Assembly: GCA_964558415.1 (NCBI GenBank)
Contig: CAZLDI010000017.1
Span: 1 to 61,185 of the forward strand
Direction: 5' to 3'
Source of the DNA: CAZLDI01 sp964558415
GTDB taxonomy: Bacteria > Chloroflexota > Dehalococcoidia > SM23-28-2 > RBG-16-64-32
Length of the DNA: 61,185 bases
Within the stretch, counting starts at the first letter, position 1; every line of letters begins with the position of its first letter. Both the position numbers and the translations under genes were made by a program. A model generated the notes under the pieces. That model had not been told where the DNA came from. It worked only from the letters and a program-made list of their open reading frames with translations, and did not search any database. Shown here piece after piece: positions 1 to 9,192 of this stretch.

Positions 1-330
1 GTGCCGCCGGGCCCGGCGATGCCGCCCCAACATGTGCACCGCGATCACGATGAGGTGTTCATCGTCACCCAGGGCAAGCTGCGGTTCACGTCTGGAGCGG
101 AAAGCTTCGACGCGGAAGCCGGGGCCTGCGTGACGGTGCCGCCGGGTACTCCGCACACCTTCTTCAACCCGTTCGACGAGCCGGCCAAGTTCATCCTCAC
201 GCTGACCCCCGACCTCTACATCGAGTACTTCCGTGATCTGAGCCGGCTTCCGGTCGATGAGCAAGGTCTACTCAGTCCGGCCGATATCGGCCGGACGATG
301 GCGAAGTACGCCACCGACGTAGTCCGGTGA
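1..330 (+). CDS. Cupin-domain protein, 5' partial
   Basis: The reading frame is open at base 1, so the true start lies outside the window; 109 residues are visible. The segment has the small-barrel cupin pattern: an HxH pair (HVHRDHDE) near residue 12, a glycine-rich turn (TQGKLRF), and PPGTPHTF carrying the second-motif histidine near residue 51. These residues normally bind one metal ion. The substrate cannot be told from the sequence. The gene is followed after 84 bases by an acyl-CoA dehydrogenase on the same strand, so the two may be cotranscribed. The family call is firm and the function is unknown. Confidence 0.75.
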   Translation: MPPGPAMPPQHVHRDHDEVFIVTQGKLRFTSGAESFDAEAGACVTVPPGTPHTFFNPFDEPAKFILTLTPDLYIEYFRDLSRLPVDEQGLLSPADIGRTMAKYATDVVR

Positions 331-414
331 CCGGTTAAGACTACTGACGCAGAAGACCTTCAGCGACAGGCGCCCCGATTTGAGCAAGAAAGCTATAGAG
401 GAGGAACAGCCCAA

Positions 415-1545
415 ATGGACCTTGGACTAGACGAACAGCAGGAGCTGCTGAAGAACTTCGCGCGGGACTTCCTGGAGAAGGAGTGTCCGGAGCAGGTGGT
501 GCGGGAGATGGAGGAGGACGAGAAGGGGTATTCGCCGGAGCTGTGGAAGAAGATGGCGCAGCAGGGATGGATGGGGTTGATCATCCCGGAGAAGTACGGC
601 GGGACCGATATGAACATCTGCGAGCTGGTCGTGCTGCTGGAGGAGTTCGGGCGGGCGCTCGTCCCGGGGCCGTTCATCTCGACGGTGGTGCTTGCCGGCG
701 CGACGATCGCGGACGCGGGGACGGAGGAGCAGAAGCAGCAGTATCTGCCGAAGATCGCCTCCGGCGAGCTGATCATGACGCTGGCGTTGACGGAGCCTTC
801 CGCGAAGTGGACGGCGGACGGGGTCGCGCTGACCGCGAAGAAGGACGGCGGCGACTACGTGCTGAACGGCACAAAGCTGTTCGTGCCGGACGCGCACGTG
901 ACGGACTACATGGTGGTGGCGGCGCGCACAGGCGGCTCGGGCGAGGACGGGATCACGCTGTTCCTGGTGGACTCGAAGTCGGCGGGGATCAAGTACGAGG
1001 TGCTGAAGACGATCGCGAGCGATAAGCAGTGCGAGGTGGTGTTCGAAAACGTGAAGGCGCCGGCGGCGAACATGCTGGGCGCGGAGGGCAAGGGCTGGCC
1101 GATCATCGAGCGGACGAAGAAGTTGGCGACGGTGGCGGCCTCGGCGTACCTGGTGGGGCTATCGCAGATGGACTTCGACGTGACGCTGAACTATGCGAAG
1201 GAGCGGGTGCAGTTCGGGCGGCCGATCGGGTCTTTCCAGGCGATCCAGCACAAGCTGGCGGACGCGGTGATCGACGTGGACGGCAGCCGGTTCATCACGT
1301 ACAAGGCGGCGTGGAGCCTGCAGGAGGGTGAGCCGGACGCGGACCTGATGATCAGCATGGCGAAGGCGTGGACTTCGGACGCCTCGCGGCGTGTGGTGGC
1401 GCACGGGCAGCAGATCCACGGGGGGATCGGGTTTACGAAGGAGTACAAGATTCAGCTGTACTTCCGGAGGCAGAAGTGGATGGAGCTGATGTGGGGCGAC
1501 GCGGACTACCACCGGGAGCTGGTGGCGGAGGCGCTGGAGGTTTAG
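415..1545 (+). CDS. Acyl-CoA dehydrogenase family protein
   Basis: A full-length acyl-CoA dehydrogenase of 376 residues, expected to be a cytosolic FAD flavoprotein. The start follows an aggagga ribosome site at 399-405. Visible landmarks are the N-terminal helical domain, LTEPS in the middle beta domain, the C-terminal signature YAKERVQFGRPIGSFQAIQH, and HGGIGFTKEY. Where many family members carry the catalytic glutamate in a YEGT-like context, this protein reads ELMWGDAD, so the usual base is not obvious. Related FadE-type subunits that work as heteromers also show this. Likely role is fatty-acid, steroid-chain or branched acyl-CoA oxidation; the substrate is not predictable. Confidence 0.9.
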   Translation: MDLGLDEQQELLKNFARDFLEKECPEQVVREMEEDEKGYSPELWKKMAQQGWMGLIIPEKYGGTDMNICELVVLLEEFGRALVPGPFISTVVLAGATIADAGTEEQKQQYLPKIASGELIMTLALTEPSAKWTADGVALTAKKDGGDYVLNGTKLFVPDAHVTDYMVVAARTGGSGEDGITLFLVDSKSAGIKYEVLKTIASDKQCEVVFENVKAPAANMLGAEGKGWPIIERTKKLATVAASAYLVGLSQMDFDVTLNYAKERVQFGRPIGSFQAIQHKLADAVIDVDGSRFITYKAAWSLQEGEPDADLMISMAKAWTSDASRRVVAHGQQIHGGIGFTKEYKIQLYFRRQKWMELMWGDADYHRELVAEALEV

Positions 1546-1580
1546 TTAGTCAGTTAGTTGACAGTTGACAGTTGACAGTT
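1546..1580. repeat. Short 7-bp tandem repeat after the dehydrogenase stop
   Basis: Three exact copies of gacagtt occupy 1560-1580, preceded by degenerate units starting right after the stop codon. Similar heptamer arrays follow two other genes in this window (5743-5875 and 7267-7329). Confidence 0.8.
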
Positions 1581-1680
1581 GGGCGCCTCGGCGAGAGCCG
1601 GGGCGCTTCTTCGTTTGGGCGTGGGCAGCGGGCGAGCGGGAGGTGTCGCGGGCCGCGTGTGTGGGCGGAGGTTGGTGCCG

Positions 1681-1722
1681 CGACGGGTCCCTCCGCTCCG
1701 CTGCGCTGCGGTCGGGATGACA
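1681..1722. repeat. REP-like interspersed element, copy 1
   Basis: A GC-rich element ending in cggtcgggatgaca. A close copy lies at 5931-5972, and more distant relatives with the same ...atgaca end lie at 13981-14306. No gene is supported in the rest of 1581-1845. Confidence 0.7.
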
Positions 1723-1845
1723 GTGGGAATTGCGGCGCGTGACGAGTGTCGCGGAGGGTGGGGTGACTGGGGGGCGGGTTCAAGGGACGGGCGGATTGGT
1801 GGTGGCGGCGGAGAGCGGGAGCCAGGCACTGACGGGTCCACAGGT

Positions 1846-1874
1846 TTGACAGCTTACTGGCCGTGTGGTGTAAT
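1846..1874 (+). promoter_or_regulatory. Sigma70-like promoter of the first beta-helix gene
   Basis: A perfect TTGACA -35 box at 1846-1851 is followed by a 17-bp spacer and TGTAAT at 1869-1874. The predicted start site is near 1881, giving a leader of only about 20 bases that contains the ggaggtg ribosome site at 1890-1896. Confidence 0.7.
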
Positions 1875-1901
1875 CTGCGCAAAGCTGTCGGAGGTGTTGG
1901 G

Positions 1902-4900
1902 ATGAATCCGGTGCGCGGGCTCGTCGGGCTGCTGGTGGGCTGCCTGGTTGCGTTTGCAGGAAGTGTGGCGCCGCCAGTGGCGGTTGGCGGCGTTCCGAAC
2001 GACAACCTGGCGAGCGCGATCGCGATCACGACGCCCGTGCCTTCGGGTCTCGCCGCATCGGGCAACAACACAGGCGCGACGATCGAGGGTGGCGAGCTGA
2101 CGGTCCATGGGCCGATTCCGGTGGGATGCCAGGGGAACTACTATCCCGGCGGCGTCCCGACGCAGGTGAACAGTTCGCAGCTGGACAAGTCCATCTGGTA
2201 CAAGTGGACCAGCCCGGGTACCGCCGGGAGCATTATGCTGGACACGTACGGCAGCGGGGTGGATACGGCGCTGGCGGTGTACACCGGGGCGACCTATCCG
2301 TCGCAGACGCTGGTGGCGTGCAGCGACGTCCACATCGTGGCGCACAAGTCGGCGCTCGTGCTGAACTACGCCGCGAGCACCACGTATTACATACAGCTCG
2401 GCGTTTGGCCGGGCAGCCCGGAGGGCGCCATCAAGTTGAACCTGACGACGGGCGCTGTGATGGCGGTCACCACGATGTCGAACGCCGACGTCCGCGACAG
2501 CGTGCTGAGTCTCACGGAGGCGATCAAGGTGGCGTCGTCCACCCTGAGCTATGGGACGCTGACTCTGGAGGAGCAGCGTCTGATTTTCGGATATGTCGGT
2601 GGCGCCGGGTCTGACCTGATCCACTTCCTGCCGGACTTCTCCACCTTCAACATGGCCGCGCCGCTGGCGTCGCTGACGCAGGGGGGAGACCACATCAGCG
2701 GCATCGGGCCGAAGGGGCAGGGCAACGGCGTCTACGTGATTGGTGCGGGCACGTGCCTGAGCCTACCCAGCAACGGGAACCAGATCAGCGGGATGGTGCT
2801 CTACCTTTGCGGTACGGGCGTGGACGTCTCCGGGGGGTCAAACCTGATCGGCGGGATACATGACCCCATCCAGGGGAACCAGTTCACGAACAATAACTCA
2901 TGCTGCACGACCGGCATCCTGATCAGCGGCGCGTCGAACAGCGTACGGGGGAACGTGATCGGCGTCGTGGGGACCGTGGACCAGGGCTACACGACGGGAA
3001 TCGATATCTCCGGGGCGGGCGCGAACAACAACCTAATCGGTGGGCCCAGCGCGATCGACCGCAACGTTATCTCGGGCAACAACCTGGGCATTTACCTTCA
3101 CGGCGCGAACTCCGGGAACACGATCAAGGGGAACTACATTGGATTGGGGACCGACGGGCTGACGGATGTCGGCAATGCCTTTGACGGGATACAAGCGGCG
3201 GGTGGCACAACGAACAACACGATTGATGGCAATTACATTTCCGGAAACGACTTCACGGGAGTGAGTATTCTGGGCAGCGGGACGAACGGCAATGCGCTGA
3301 CGAATAACGTGATCGGGTACAACGGCGTATTTGACCCGGTGCCCGGCTCTATCGGCGTACAGATATGGGCGTCGGCCAGCAGCAACATAGTCGGCGGGTC
3401 GCTGGCGGGTAATACGATCGGCAACCAGACAACCGGCGTGGAGATCAAGGACCCGAGCACCCTCAACAACATCGTCCGGGGGAACGCTATCGTAGACAAC
3501 ACCTACGGAGTGCACCTGCTCAGCGGCGCCGCCGGGACAGTCGTCGGGCCGCTATCCGCCGGAGTGTTCCCGACGGAGCGAAACGTGATCCTGCGCAACA
3601 CGTACGGGGTCTACATTGCGGCGGGCGCGTACCTGAACGCTGTTCGCGGGAACTGGATAGGGTACGTGGGCGGTACGGCGACCGATGGGAACGTCATCGG
3701 CGTCGTCATTGACAATGGAACGTTGAACACCGTCGGCGGGAATATGGCGGGTGAAGGGAACGTCATCTCCGGGAATTCGAGCATGGGTGTGGAGATCACG
3801 GGCGTCAGTGCGCAGTCAAACCAGATCAAGGGCAATCTGATAGGAACCGACGCGGGCGGAACGGTTGACCTGGGAAACCCGATCGGTGTGTTCATCGCCG
3901 GCGGAGCGGATCAGAACCACGTGGGAGGCGCAACGGCCACGGAGCGGAATGTCATATCCGGGAACGTCAACGGCGTGGCGATTTACAATCCCGGAACAGA
4001 CCTGAATGTGGTGCGGGGCAACTACATCGGCACCACGGCCAGTGGTTTGAGTCCGCTGGGGAACACTATCGGGGTCCTGATCGATAACAGCGCTTCAAGC
4101 AATATCGTGGGCCCCGCTGCGGCCGGCTCGTTTCCGAACGAACGGAACGTGATCTCCGGAAACGCGAACGGCGTGGTGATCCAGAGCGCCGGGACGGAGT
4201 TCAACCGCGTGCGAGGGAACTACATCGGCCTGGGCGCCGACGGTTCGACGGATGTGGGGCAGTTCAACTACGGCGTCATGCTGCAGACCGGGGCTTCGAA
4301 TAACACCGTCGGCGGTTTTGACGCGGGCGAGGGCAACGTGATCTCCGGGAACGACTCCGTCGGAGTCGCGCTCATAAGCGACATTCAGAACGCTGTGCTG
4401 TACAACTACATCGGCACGGACGCGACGGGCACGCTGGCGCGGGGGAATTATGACGGTGTTAACGTGTCGGGGACAGCGTACAACGACATTATCGAAGGGA
4501 ACGTGATCTCGGCGAACAACTCGGGCATCTACATTACGGGCTCGGGCATCAACCCGAGGTCGCTGATCATCCAGTTGAACCTGATCGGGACGAACGCGGC
4601 AGGGACGGGAGCACTTGGCAACAACTACGGCGTCTTCCTGCTCAATGGTCAGGATAACGTGATCGGTGGCACCAGCATGGCGAACGGGAATGTGATCGCG
4701 CATTCGAAGATCGGCGATGGTATCGCGGTCTTAAATGCCACGACGGAGGCGCGGATCGGGCGCAACTTCATTTACGGGAACGCCGGTTTGGGCATCGACC
4801 TTAACGCTGACGGCGTGACGCCGAACGACTTCGGCAACCCCTCGGACACGGACGCCGGGCCGAACGGCCTCCAGAACTATCCGCACATGTTCCTGGTAAC

Positions 4901-5738
4901 AGTGGCCGGTGGTAACACGACGCCCGAAGGGGAGATATTCAGCGCGCCGAACACGCAATTCCTGATCGAGTTCTTCTACAGCTACGAATGCGATCCCAGT
5001 GGCTTTGGCGAGGGGAGGATACCGTTCGGCGAGGCGCCACCGACTATGGTCACTACCGACGGAAGCGGCGCTGTGAGCTTCATCCCCACGATCTCGGGCG
5101 AGATCCCGAGCGGTTCCTTCGTGACGGCGACGGCGACAGATCCCCTCGGCAACACGTCAGAGTTCTCTAACTGCGTTCCCGCCGCGGACGATGCGGACGA
5201 CGACAACGACGGGTACACGGACGTGAACGAGGCGGGCGCGCCGCTGTGCGCCGGGGCTGCGAACGATGACAGCTTCGACGATATTTACGTGAACGACGGT
5301 TGCCCGCAGGTGGGGCCGTTGCCCGAGTTGCCCGGGCCCGACTGCCAGGACACGATAGATGAGGACGCTGACGGCGCGCTCAACGACGGGTGCCAGGTGG
5401 AGGGTGGCTATAGCGAGGCTCAGTTCAAGATTGGGACGATGCAATGGGACCCGTGCGGGCAGAACGCGTGGCCGGCGGACCTCGTGAGCACGGGGATCAG
5501 CACGAACAAGGTGGATATTGTGGATCTGGGGAGCTTTGTGGCGCCGTTCCGGAGGATTGGGACGGCGCCCAATCAGTTGGGCTTCAATTCGCGCTGGGAC
5601 GTGGTGCCGGGCCAGCCGCTGGCGGGTGCGTGGATCAATCTGGTCGACCTGGGGGCGTTCGTGAGCGGCGCGCCGGGGTTCCCGCCGATGCTGGGCGGGG
5701 CGCGGGCGTTCAACGCGACGTGTCCATTCGGGCCGTAG
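1902..5738 (+). CDS. Giant secreted parallel beta-helix protein with dockerin-like C terminus
   Basis: A 1278-residue exported protein. ATG 1902 is chosen because it has ggaggtg 5 bases upstream and begins a signal peptide (MNPVRG, then a hydrophobic stretch to about residue 30). Residues 35-190 form a beta-rich domain. Residues about 240-960 are NosD-like right-handed beta-helix coils with recurring GNVISGN, GNYIG and NTVGG turns. From about 1095 come acidic Ca-binding segments (DADDDNDGYTD) and two NDGCP/NDGCQ cassettes. Residues about 1173-1263 hold two dockerin-like loops (VDIVDLGSF and INLVDLGAF). The tail closely resembles a module inside the Rhs protein at 29452. Likely a cell-surface or matrix protein; no catalytic function can be assigned. 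Confidence 0.85.
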   Translation: MNPVRGLVGLLVGCLVAFAGSVAPPVAVGGVPNDNLASAIAITTPVPSGLAASGNNTGATIEGGELTVHGPIPVGCQGNYYPGGVPTQVNSSQLDKSIWYKWTSPGTAGSIMLDTYGSGVDTALAVYTGATYPSQTLVACSDVHIVAHKSALVLNYAASTTYYIQLGVWPGSPEGAIKLNLTTGAVMAVTTMSNADVRDSVLSLTEAIKVASSTLSYGTLTLEEQRLIFGYVGGAGSDLIHFLPDFSTFNMAAPLASLTQGGDHISGIGPKGQGNGVYVIGAGTCLSLPSNGNQISGMVLYLCGTGVDVSGGSNLIGGIHDPIQGNQFTNNNSCCTTGILISGASNSVRGNVIGVVGTVDQGYTTGIDISGAGANNNLIGGPSAIDRNVISGNNLGIYLHGANSGNTIKGNYIGLGTDGLTDVGNAFDGIQAAGGTTNNTIDGNYISGNDFTGVSILGSGTNGNALTNNVIGYNGVFDPVPGSIGVQIWASASSNIVGGSLAGNTIGNQTTGVEIKDPSTLNNIVRGNAIVDNTYGVHLLSGAAGTVVGPLSAGVFPTERNVILRNTYGVYIAAGAYLNAVRGNWIGYVGGTATDGNVIGVVIDNGTLNTVGGNMAGEGNVISGNSSMGVEITGVSAQSNQIKGNLIGTDAGGTVDLGNPIGVFIAGGADQNHVGGATATERNVISGNVNGVAIYNPGTDLNVVRGNYIGTTASGLSPLGNTIGVLIDNSASSNIVGPAAAGSFPNERNVISGNANGVVIQSAGTEFNRVRGNYIGLGADGSTDVGQFNYGVMLQTGASNNTVGGFDAGEGNVISGNDSVGVALISDIQNAVLYNYIGTDATGTLARGNYDGVNVSGTAYNDIIEGNVISANNSGIYITGSGINPRSLIIQLNLIGTNAAGTGALGNNYGVFLLNGQDNVIGGTSMANGNVIAHSKIGDGIAVLNATTEARIGRNFIYGNAGLGIDLNADGVTPNDFGNPSDTDAGPNGLQNYPHMFLVTVAGGNTTPEGEIFSAPNTQFLIEFFYSYECDPSGFGEGRIPFGEAPPTMVTTDGSGAVSFIPTISGEIPSGSFVTATATDPLGNTSEFSNCVPAADDADDDNDGYTDVNEAGAPLCAGAANDDSFDDIYVNDGCPQVGPLPELPGPDCQDTIDEDADGALNDGCQVEGGYSEAQFKIGTMQWDPCGQNAWPADLVSTGISTNKVDIVDLGSFVAPFRRIGTAPNQLGFNSRWDVVPGQPLAGAWINLVDLGAFVSGAPGFPPMLGGARAFNATCPFGP

Positions 5739-5742
5739 GGGG

Positions 5743-5875
5743 ACAGGGAGCAAGGAGCAAGGAGCAGGGGGCAGGGAGCAGGGAGCAGGGAGCAGGGAGC
5801 AGGGAGCAAGGAGCAAGGAGCAAGGAGCAAGGAGCAAGGAGCAAGGAGCAGGGAGCAAGGAGCAGGGAGCAGGGT
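5743..5875. repeat. Heptanucleotide tandem array, about 19 units
   Basis: About 19 head-to-tail copies of a 7-bp unit (gcaggga or gcaagga) start five bases after the beta-helix stop codon. The two unit types alternate in blocks, which suggests slippage and unequal exchange. The array encodes nothing credible. Confidence 0.9.
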
Positions 5876-5930
5876 CGGTGTGAGGGCGGCGGGGGTCGCG
5901 CTGCTTTGGGTTTCGGAGGAAGGTGTTCTG

Positions 5931-5972
5931 CGACGGGTCCCTCCACTTCGCTGCGCTGCGGTCGGGATGACG
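5931..5972. repeat. REP-like interspersed element, copy 2
   Basis: Nearly identical to 1681-1722, differing mainly at ctccacttcg versus ctccgctccg. Two degenerate echoes of its end (gcggtcgggatg, gtggccgggatg) follow up to about 6025. No gene is seen in 5876-6050. Confidence 0.7.
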
Positions 5973-6050
5973 ATGGGGGCTGCGCCGCGGTCGGGATGGT
6001 GGTCGAGGTGCGCCGTGGCCGGGATGTCGGTTGAGGCGGATCGCGGCGGG

Positions 6051-6380
6051 CTATTTCGCCGGGAGTGAGGCGGCGAAGGCGGCGGCCAGCGCCACCCAGG
6101 CGGCGAGAGAGCCGTCCGCGGCGTAGCCGGGCGGGCCGACGAAGACGAAGCCTTTCATGGGGCGTCCGGTGAAGTCCATGGGGCGGGCGCCCGGTCTGGC
6201 CAGGGCTTCCGGGAACTGGTCCGGGGCCACGCGGACCATGAGGTCTTCTCCGTTGACGCCGCAGGCCATGTTGCCGTTGAGCATGAAGGCGAGACCGCCA
6301 AACATCTTGCGTTCGCTGAGCCCTGGTTGCGAACCCAAGTCGTCGCGGACACGCTGAGCGAGGGTCTCGTTGTAGGCCAT
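6051..6380 (-). CDS. TfoX/Sxy N-terminal domain protein
   Basis: A 109-residue protein matching the TfoX N-terminal domain: an N-terminal helix, then SERKMFGGLAFMLNG with the family GG-and-F core, GEDLMVRV, and MKGFVFV near the C terminus. In gammaproteobacteria the two-domain TfoX/Sxy co-activates competence genes with CRP. Stand-alone N-terminal domains like this one are widespread and uncharacterised. It faces the preceding gene and shares the short 6381-6448 region with the divergent MBL gene. The family call is good; a competence role should not be assumed. Confidence 0.8.
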   Translation of the reverse strand: MAYNETLAQRVRDDLGSQPGLSERKMFGGLAFMLNGNMACGVNGEDLMVRVAPDQFPEALARPGARPMDFTGRPMKGFVFVGPPGYAADGSLAAWVALAAAFAASLPAK

Positions 6381-6448
6381 CGGTAGTGCGATTCTCGCAT
6401 GCTGCGGTGGCGGTGTTCAAACCGTCGCCTGCGGTATTATGGGCGGCG

Positions 6449-7282
6449 ATGTCGGGGATGCGGAACTATATCTGCAAGACGTGCGGCGTGCAGCACGCGG
6501 CGAGCGAGCAACCGCCGGAGCAGTGCCTGATCTGCCAGGACGAGCGGCAGTACGTGGGCTGGGGTGGGCAGCAGTGGACGACGCTGGAGGAGATGAGGGC
6601 GGGCGAGTACCGCAACGTGTTCGTGGAGGCGGAGGTAGGGCTGACGAGCATCCACACGTATCCGAGATTCGCGATCGGGCAGCGGGCGCTGCTGGCGCAG
6701 ACGCCGGCCGGGAACTTCCTCTGGGACTGCCAGAGCTTCGTCGACGACGAAACAGTGGAGAAGGTGACGGCGCTGGGCGGGCTGCACGGGGTCTCCGTAT
6801 CGCACCCTCACTTCTACGGAGTGATGATCGAGTGGGCGCGCACATTCGCGGCGCCGGTGTACGTGCCGGAGGCCGATCGGCAGTGGGTCGTGCGGCCGGA
6901 TGCGGCAGTGCAGTTCTATGAGGGCGCGCTGGAGCCGCTACCCGGGTTGACGCTGGTGCAATGCGGCGGGCATTTCGAAGGTAGTGCGGTGCTGCACTGG
7001 GGGGCAGGGGCGGGCGGACGCGGTGCGTTGCTAGCCGGGGATACGATCGCGGTGATGCAGGACCGGCGCTGGCTGAGCTTCATGAGGAGCTATCCGAACA
7101 TGATCCCGCTGCCGGAGGGCGCGATTCGGGGCATCGTGGAGGCGCTGCGGCCGTACGCTTTCGAGCGGATCTACGGCGGCTGGCTGGGGCTGGACGTGCG
7201 AGAGGACGGGAAGGCGGCGGTGGAGCGCAGCAGCGAGCGATATGTGCGGTGGTTGGGGGGAGAGACGACAGATGACAGATGA
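6449..7282 (+). CDS. MBL-fold hydrolase-like protein with N-terminal zinc-knuckle
   Basis: A 277-residue protein starting at ATG 6449; an upstream in-frame ATG at 6386 lacks the domain pattern. Residues 7-30 form a rubredoxin-like knuckle (CKTCGVQH then CLICQD). An MBL-like domain follows. The canonical HxHxDH motif is replaced by SHPHFYG, and later landmarks are GGHFEGSAVLHW and LLAGDTI. This altered-motif group is common, and its metal content and reaction are unknown. Its last codons lie in a 7-bp tandem repeat that continues past the stop. Confidence 0.8.
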   Translation: MSGMRNYICKTCGVQHAASEQPPEQCLICQDERQYVGWGGQQWTTLEEMRAGEYRNVFVEAEVGLTSIHTYPRFAIGQRALLAQTPAGNFLWDCQSFVDDETVEKVTALGGLHGVSVSHPHFYGVMIEWARTFAAPVYVPEADRQWVVRPDAAVQFYEGALEPLPGLTLVQCGGHFEGSAVLHWGAGAGGRGALLAGDTIAVMQDRRWLSFMRSYPNMIPLPEGAIRGIVEALRPYAFERIYGGWLGLDVREDGKAAVERSSERYVRWLGGETTDDR

Positions 7283-7329
7283 CAGATGACAGGGGACAGG
7301 GGACGGAGAACGGAGAACGGGGGACGGAG
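7267..7329. repeat. Heptanucleotide array overlapping the MBL gene 3' end
   Basis: Nine 7-bp units drift from gacagat through gacaggg to gacggag/aacggag. The array begins inside the last codons of the MBL gene and extends about 47 bases beyond its stop, so the repeat sets the protein's C terminus. Confidence 0.85.
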
Positions 7330-7443
7330 GGCGGTGGTTAAGGGTTCGGTAAGTGAGCGGAAAACAGGTAACAGTAAGGCGTCAATCAGGCTCTAACCTT
7401 CTGGAGGCGTCCGCAGGTTGGCGTGCGCCCAGGAGGCTACAGT

Positions 7444-8316
7444 ATGAGTATTCTGAAGACGTTCCCCTTGCTGGTGCTGGCGGCGTTGCTGCTGATCGCG
7501 GTGGCATGCAAGGGCGGGAGCGGGGACTCGACCTCGAACGACTCAGGCGACAACCCGGCGCTGGTGTTTAACGCGACGGAGGCGCTGGCGGCGTCGGCGG
7601 ACCGCTTCCAGCGGGAAGTGGGTTCCGTGAATGCGGAGTTCACGTTCGAAATGGAGTCGTCGCTGTTCTCGATGTCGGCGGACGGTAAGTTCATGTACAG
7701 CGCGCCGGACCAGCTCTATATGACGATGGAGATGGGGGGCGGCGACGGGACGATTGACTTCGGCGAAATCGGCGCGTTTGAGATGCTCCTGCGGGACGGG
7801 AAGTTTTATATGTACACCCCGTTCACGGAGTGGCTGGTGATGAGCCCGGAGGACATGGGCGAGGAGGCGGCGTCCTTCCAGGACCTGCTGAACGGGCACT
7901 CGCCGTTCGACTATCAGACGCTGGTGGACAGCATCGGCGGCAACGTTGAGGTCGTGGGCGAGCAGAAGATGGACGGCGGGACTTACCAGCACCTGCGCGT
8001 GACGGCCGATATGGCGGACGTGCTGGCATCGCTTTCCGATTCTCTGGGCAGCACCGGCGACGCCTTCGGCGTCGACAGCGGCCTGAGCCTTGACGAGTTG
8101 AGCGGGCCTATTGTGATGGACGTTTGGGTGGATGCGGAGACGCTGCTGCCGCACAAGCTGTCCGCCGACGGGACGATCGGCTTCGGTGAGCAGGAGACCA
8201 GCATGGTGATCGAGTTCACGTTCTTGAGCTACAACGAGGTGGTGCAGATACCGGCGGCGCCGGAGGATGCGAAGGACTTCGGACAGCTATTGGGGCTTGG
8301 TGGTGTGGGCGACTAG
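7444..8316 (+). CDS. Lipoprotein, LppX/LolA-like beta-fold
   Basis: A 290-residue exported lipoprotein. ATG 7444 follows aggagg at 7431-7436. The signal peptide ends at a lipobox-like AVAC near residue 22, followed by a Ser/Asp/Gly linker. The body alternates short strands with acidic turns (TFEMESSLF, GKFMYSAPDQLYMTM, GKFYMYTPFTEW, MDVWVDAETLLPHKL). This resembles the half-barrel of LppX_LprAFG, LolA or DUF6612-type lipoproteins, which bind lipids or other hydrophobic ligands. The fold is inferred from the pattern only. Confidence 0.75.
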   Translation: MSILKTFPLLVLAALLLIAVACKGGSGDSTSNDSGDNPALVFNATEALAASADRFQREVGSVNAEFTFEMESSLFSMSADGKFMYSAPDQLYMTMEMGGGDGTIDFGEIGAFEMLLRDGKFYMYTPFTEWLVMSPEDMGEEAASFQDLLNGHSPFDYQTLVDSIGGNVEVVGEQKMDGGTYQHLRVTADMADVLASLSDSLGSTGDAFGVDSGLSLDELSGPIVMDVWVDAETLLPHKLSADGTIGFGEQETSMVIEFTFLSYNEVVQIPAAPEDAKDFGQLLGLGGVGD

Positions 8317-8411
8317 ATAACGAAATCGGAATCAGCCTGCGGGGCCCGGTCGCGGAAGCGGCGGGGCCTCGTGCTATAATGCGCCGTACTTACGCGAGGG
8401 AGGTGTGAGGT

Positions 8412-9182
8412 TTGGCCGCTCGTCTCGCTTTTCGATCGCCGCCGTTTCTACTTGTCCTTTTCGTACTGCCGCTAGGCGCCTGCAGCAGTAGCGGCGACGT
8501 TAGCGACCCCACGGATCGCGATATAACAAACGAGGAGCTGGCGCGGATGGTGCTGATGCTGGAGGCGCTCGGGCCGGAGTACGCGGGGTTTACGCCGGAT
8601 GACGCGGGAAATGGGATCCAGACGTACGACCAGCGCAAGGAAGACGGCCTGGACCCGCAGGGGGACGAAACGGACCTGCGGATCTTCGAATGGCAAGAAA
8701 CGTACGACGCCGATTTCGTAGACGCGGCGGCGGTTGATGCCAGGGCGGGCACGTTTTCAGCCGGCAGCGACGTGGATGTGTTCCGAGAAGTGGATGACGC
8801 GCGCGGGTACTTCGCCGACTCACGGGGCGAGGTCGACGGGTTGGTGGGGAGGAGCGGAGGCGGGTTGACGGTGAGCGGCGCGGAACAGTTCGATGCCGCC
8901 GCCGGCGATGAGGCGTTCGGAGTGGTCCAAACGGCGACAGTCGAGGGGCTGCCGAACGTGTGGGTGATCGGTGTCCAGTTCCGTTATGGGCGGCTGGTGG
9001 CCTCTTGCGGCGTCGCCGGGTTCGGCGACCTCACGCAGGAGGTGAAGGACGCTGTGATCGCGAAAGTGCGCGAACTCGCGCCGGTCCTGGAGACACGCAT
9101 TCGAGAGGTGCTGGCGGGAACGCCCACGGCGACACCGGCGCCGGCCGCCACGCCCGAGGGTGCAACGCCGGCGCCTAGTTAG
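8412..9182 (+). CDS. Lipoprotein of unknown function
   Basis: A 256-residue protein from a TTG start at 8412 with gggagg at 8398-8403; the only nearby in-frame alternative (GTG 8403) runs straight into a stop. The signal peptide ends in PLGAC near residue 24, a good lipobox. An acidic, glycine-rich body contains no recognised catalytic motif. The C terminus is Pro/Ala/Thr-rich (TPTATPAPAATPEG), like a wall-spanning linker. A TATAAT at 8375-8380 upstream could be a -10 box, but no convincing -35 box accompanies it. A HIT-family gene follows after 10 bases, so the two are probably cotranscribed. Confidence 0.75.
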   Translation: MAARLAFRSPPFLLVLFVLPLGACSSSGDVSDPTDRDITNEELARMVLMLEALGPEYAGFTPDDAGNGIQTYDQRKEDGLDPQGDETDLRIFEWQETYDADFVDAAAVDARAGTFSAGSDVDVFREVDDARGYFADSRGEVDGLVGRSGGGLTVSGAEQFDAAAGDEAFGVVQTATVEGLPNVWVIGVQFRYGRLVASCGVAGFGDLTQEVKDAVIAKVRELAPVLETRIREVLAGTPTATPAPAATPEGATPAPS

Positions 9183-9192
9183 GGGAGCAAGG

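Noticed and set aside
5743..5875. CRISPR array
   Set aside because: The repeat is a 7-bp tandem without spacers and there are no cas genes in the window.
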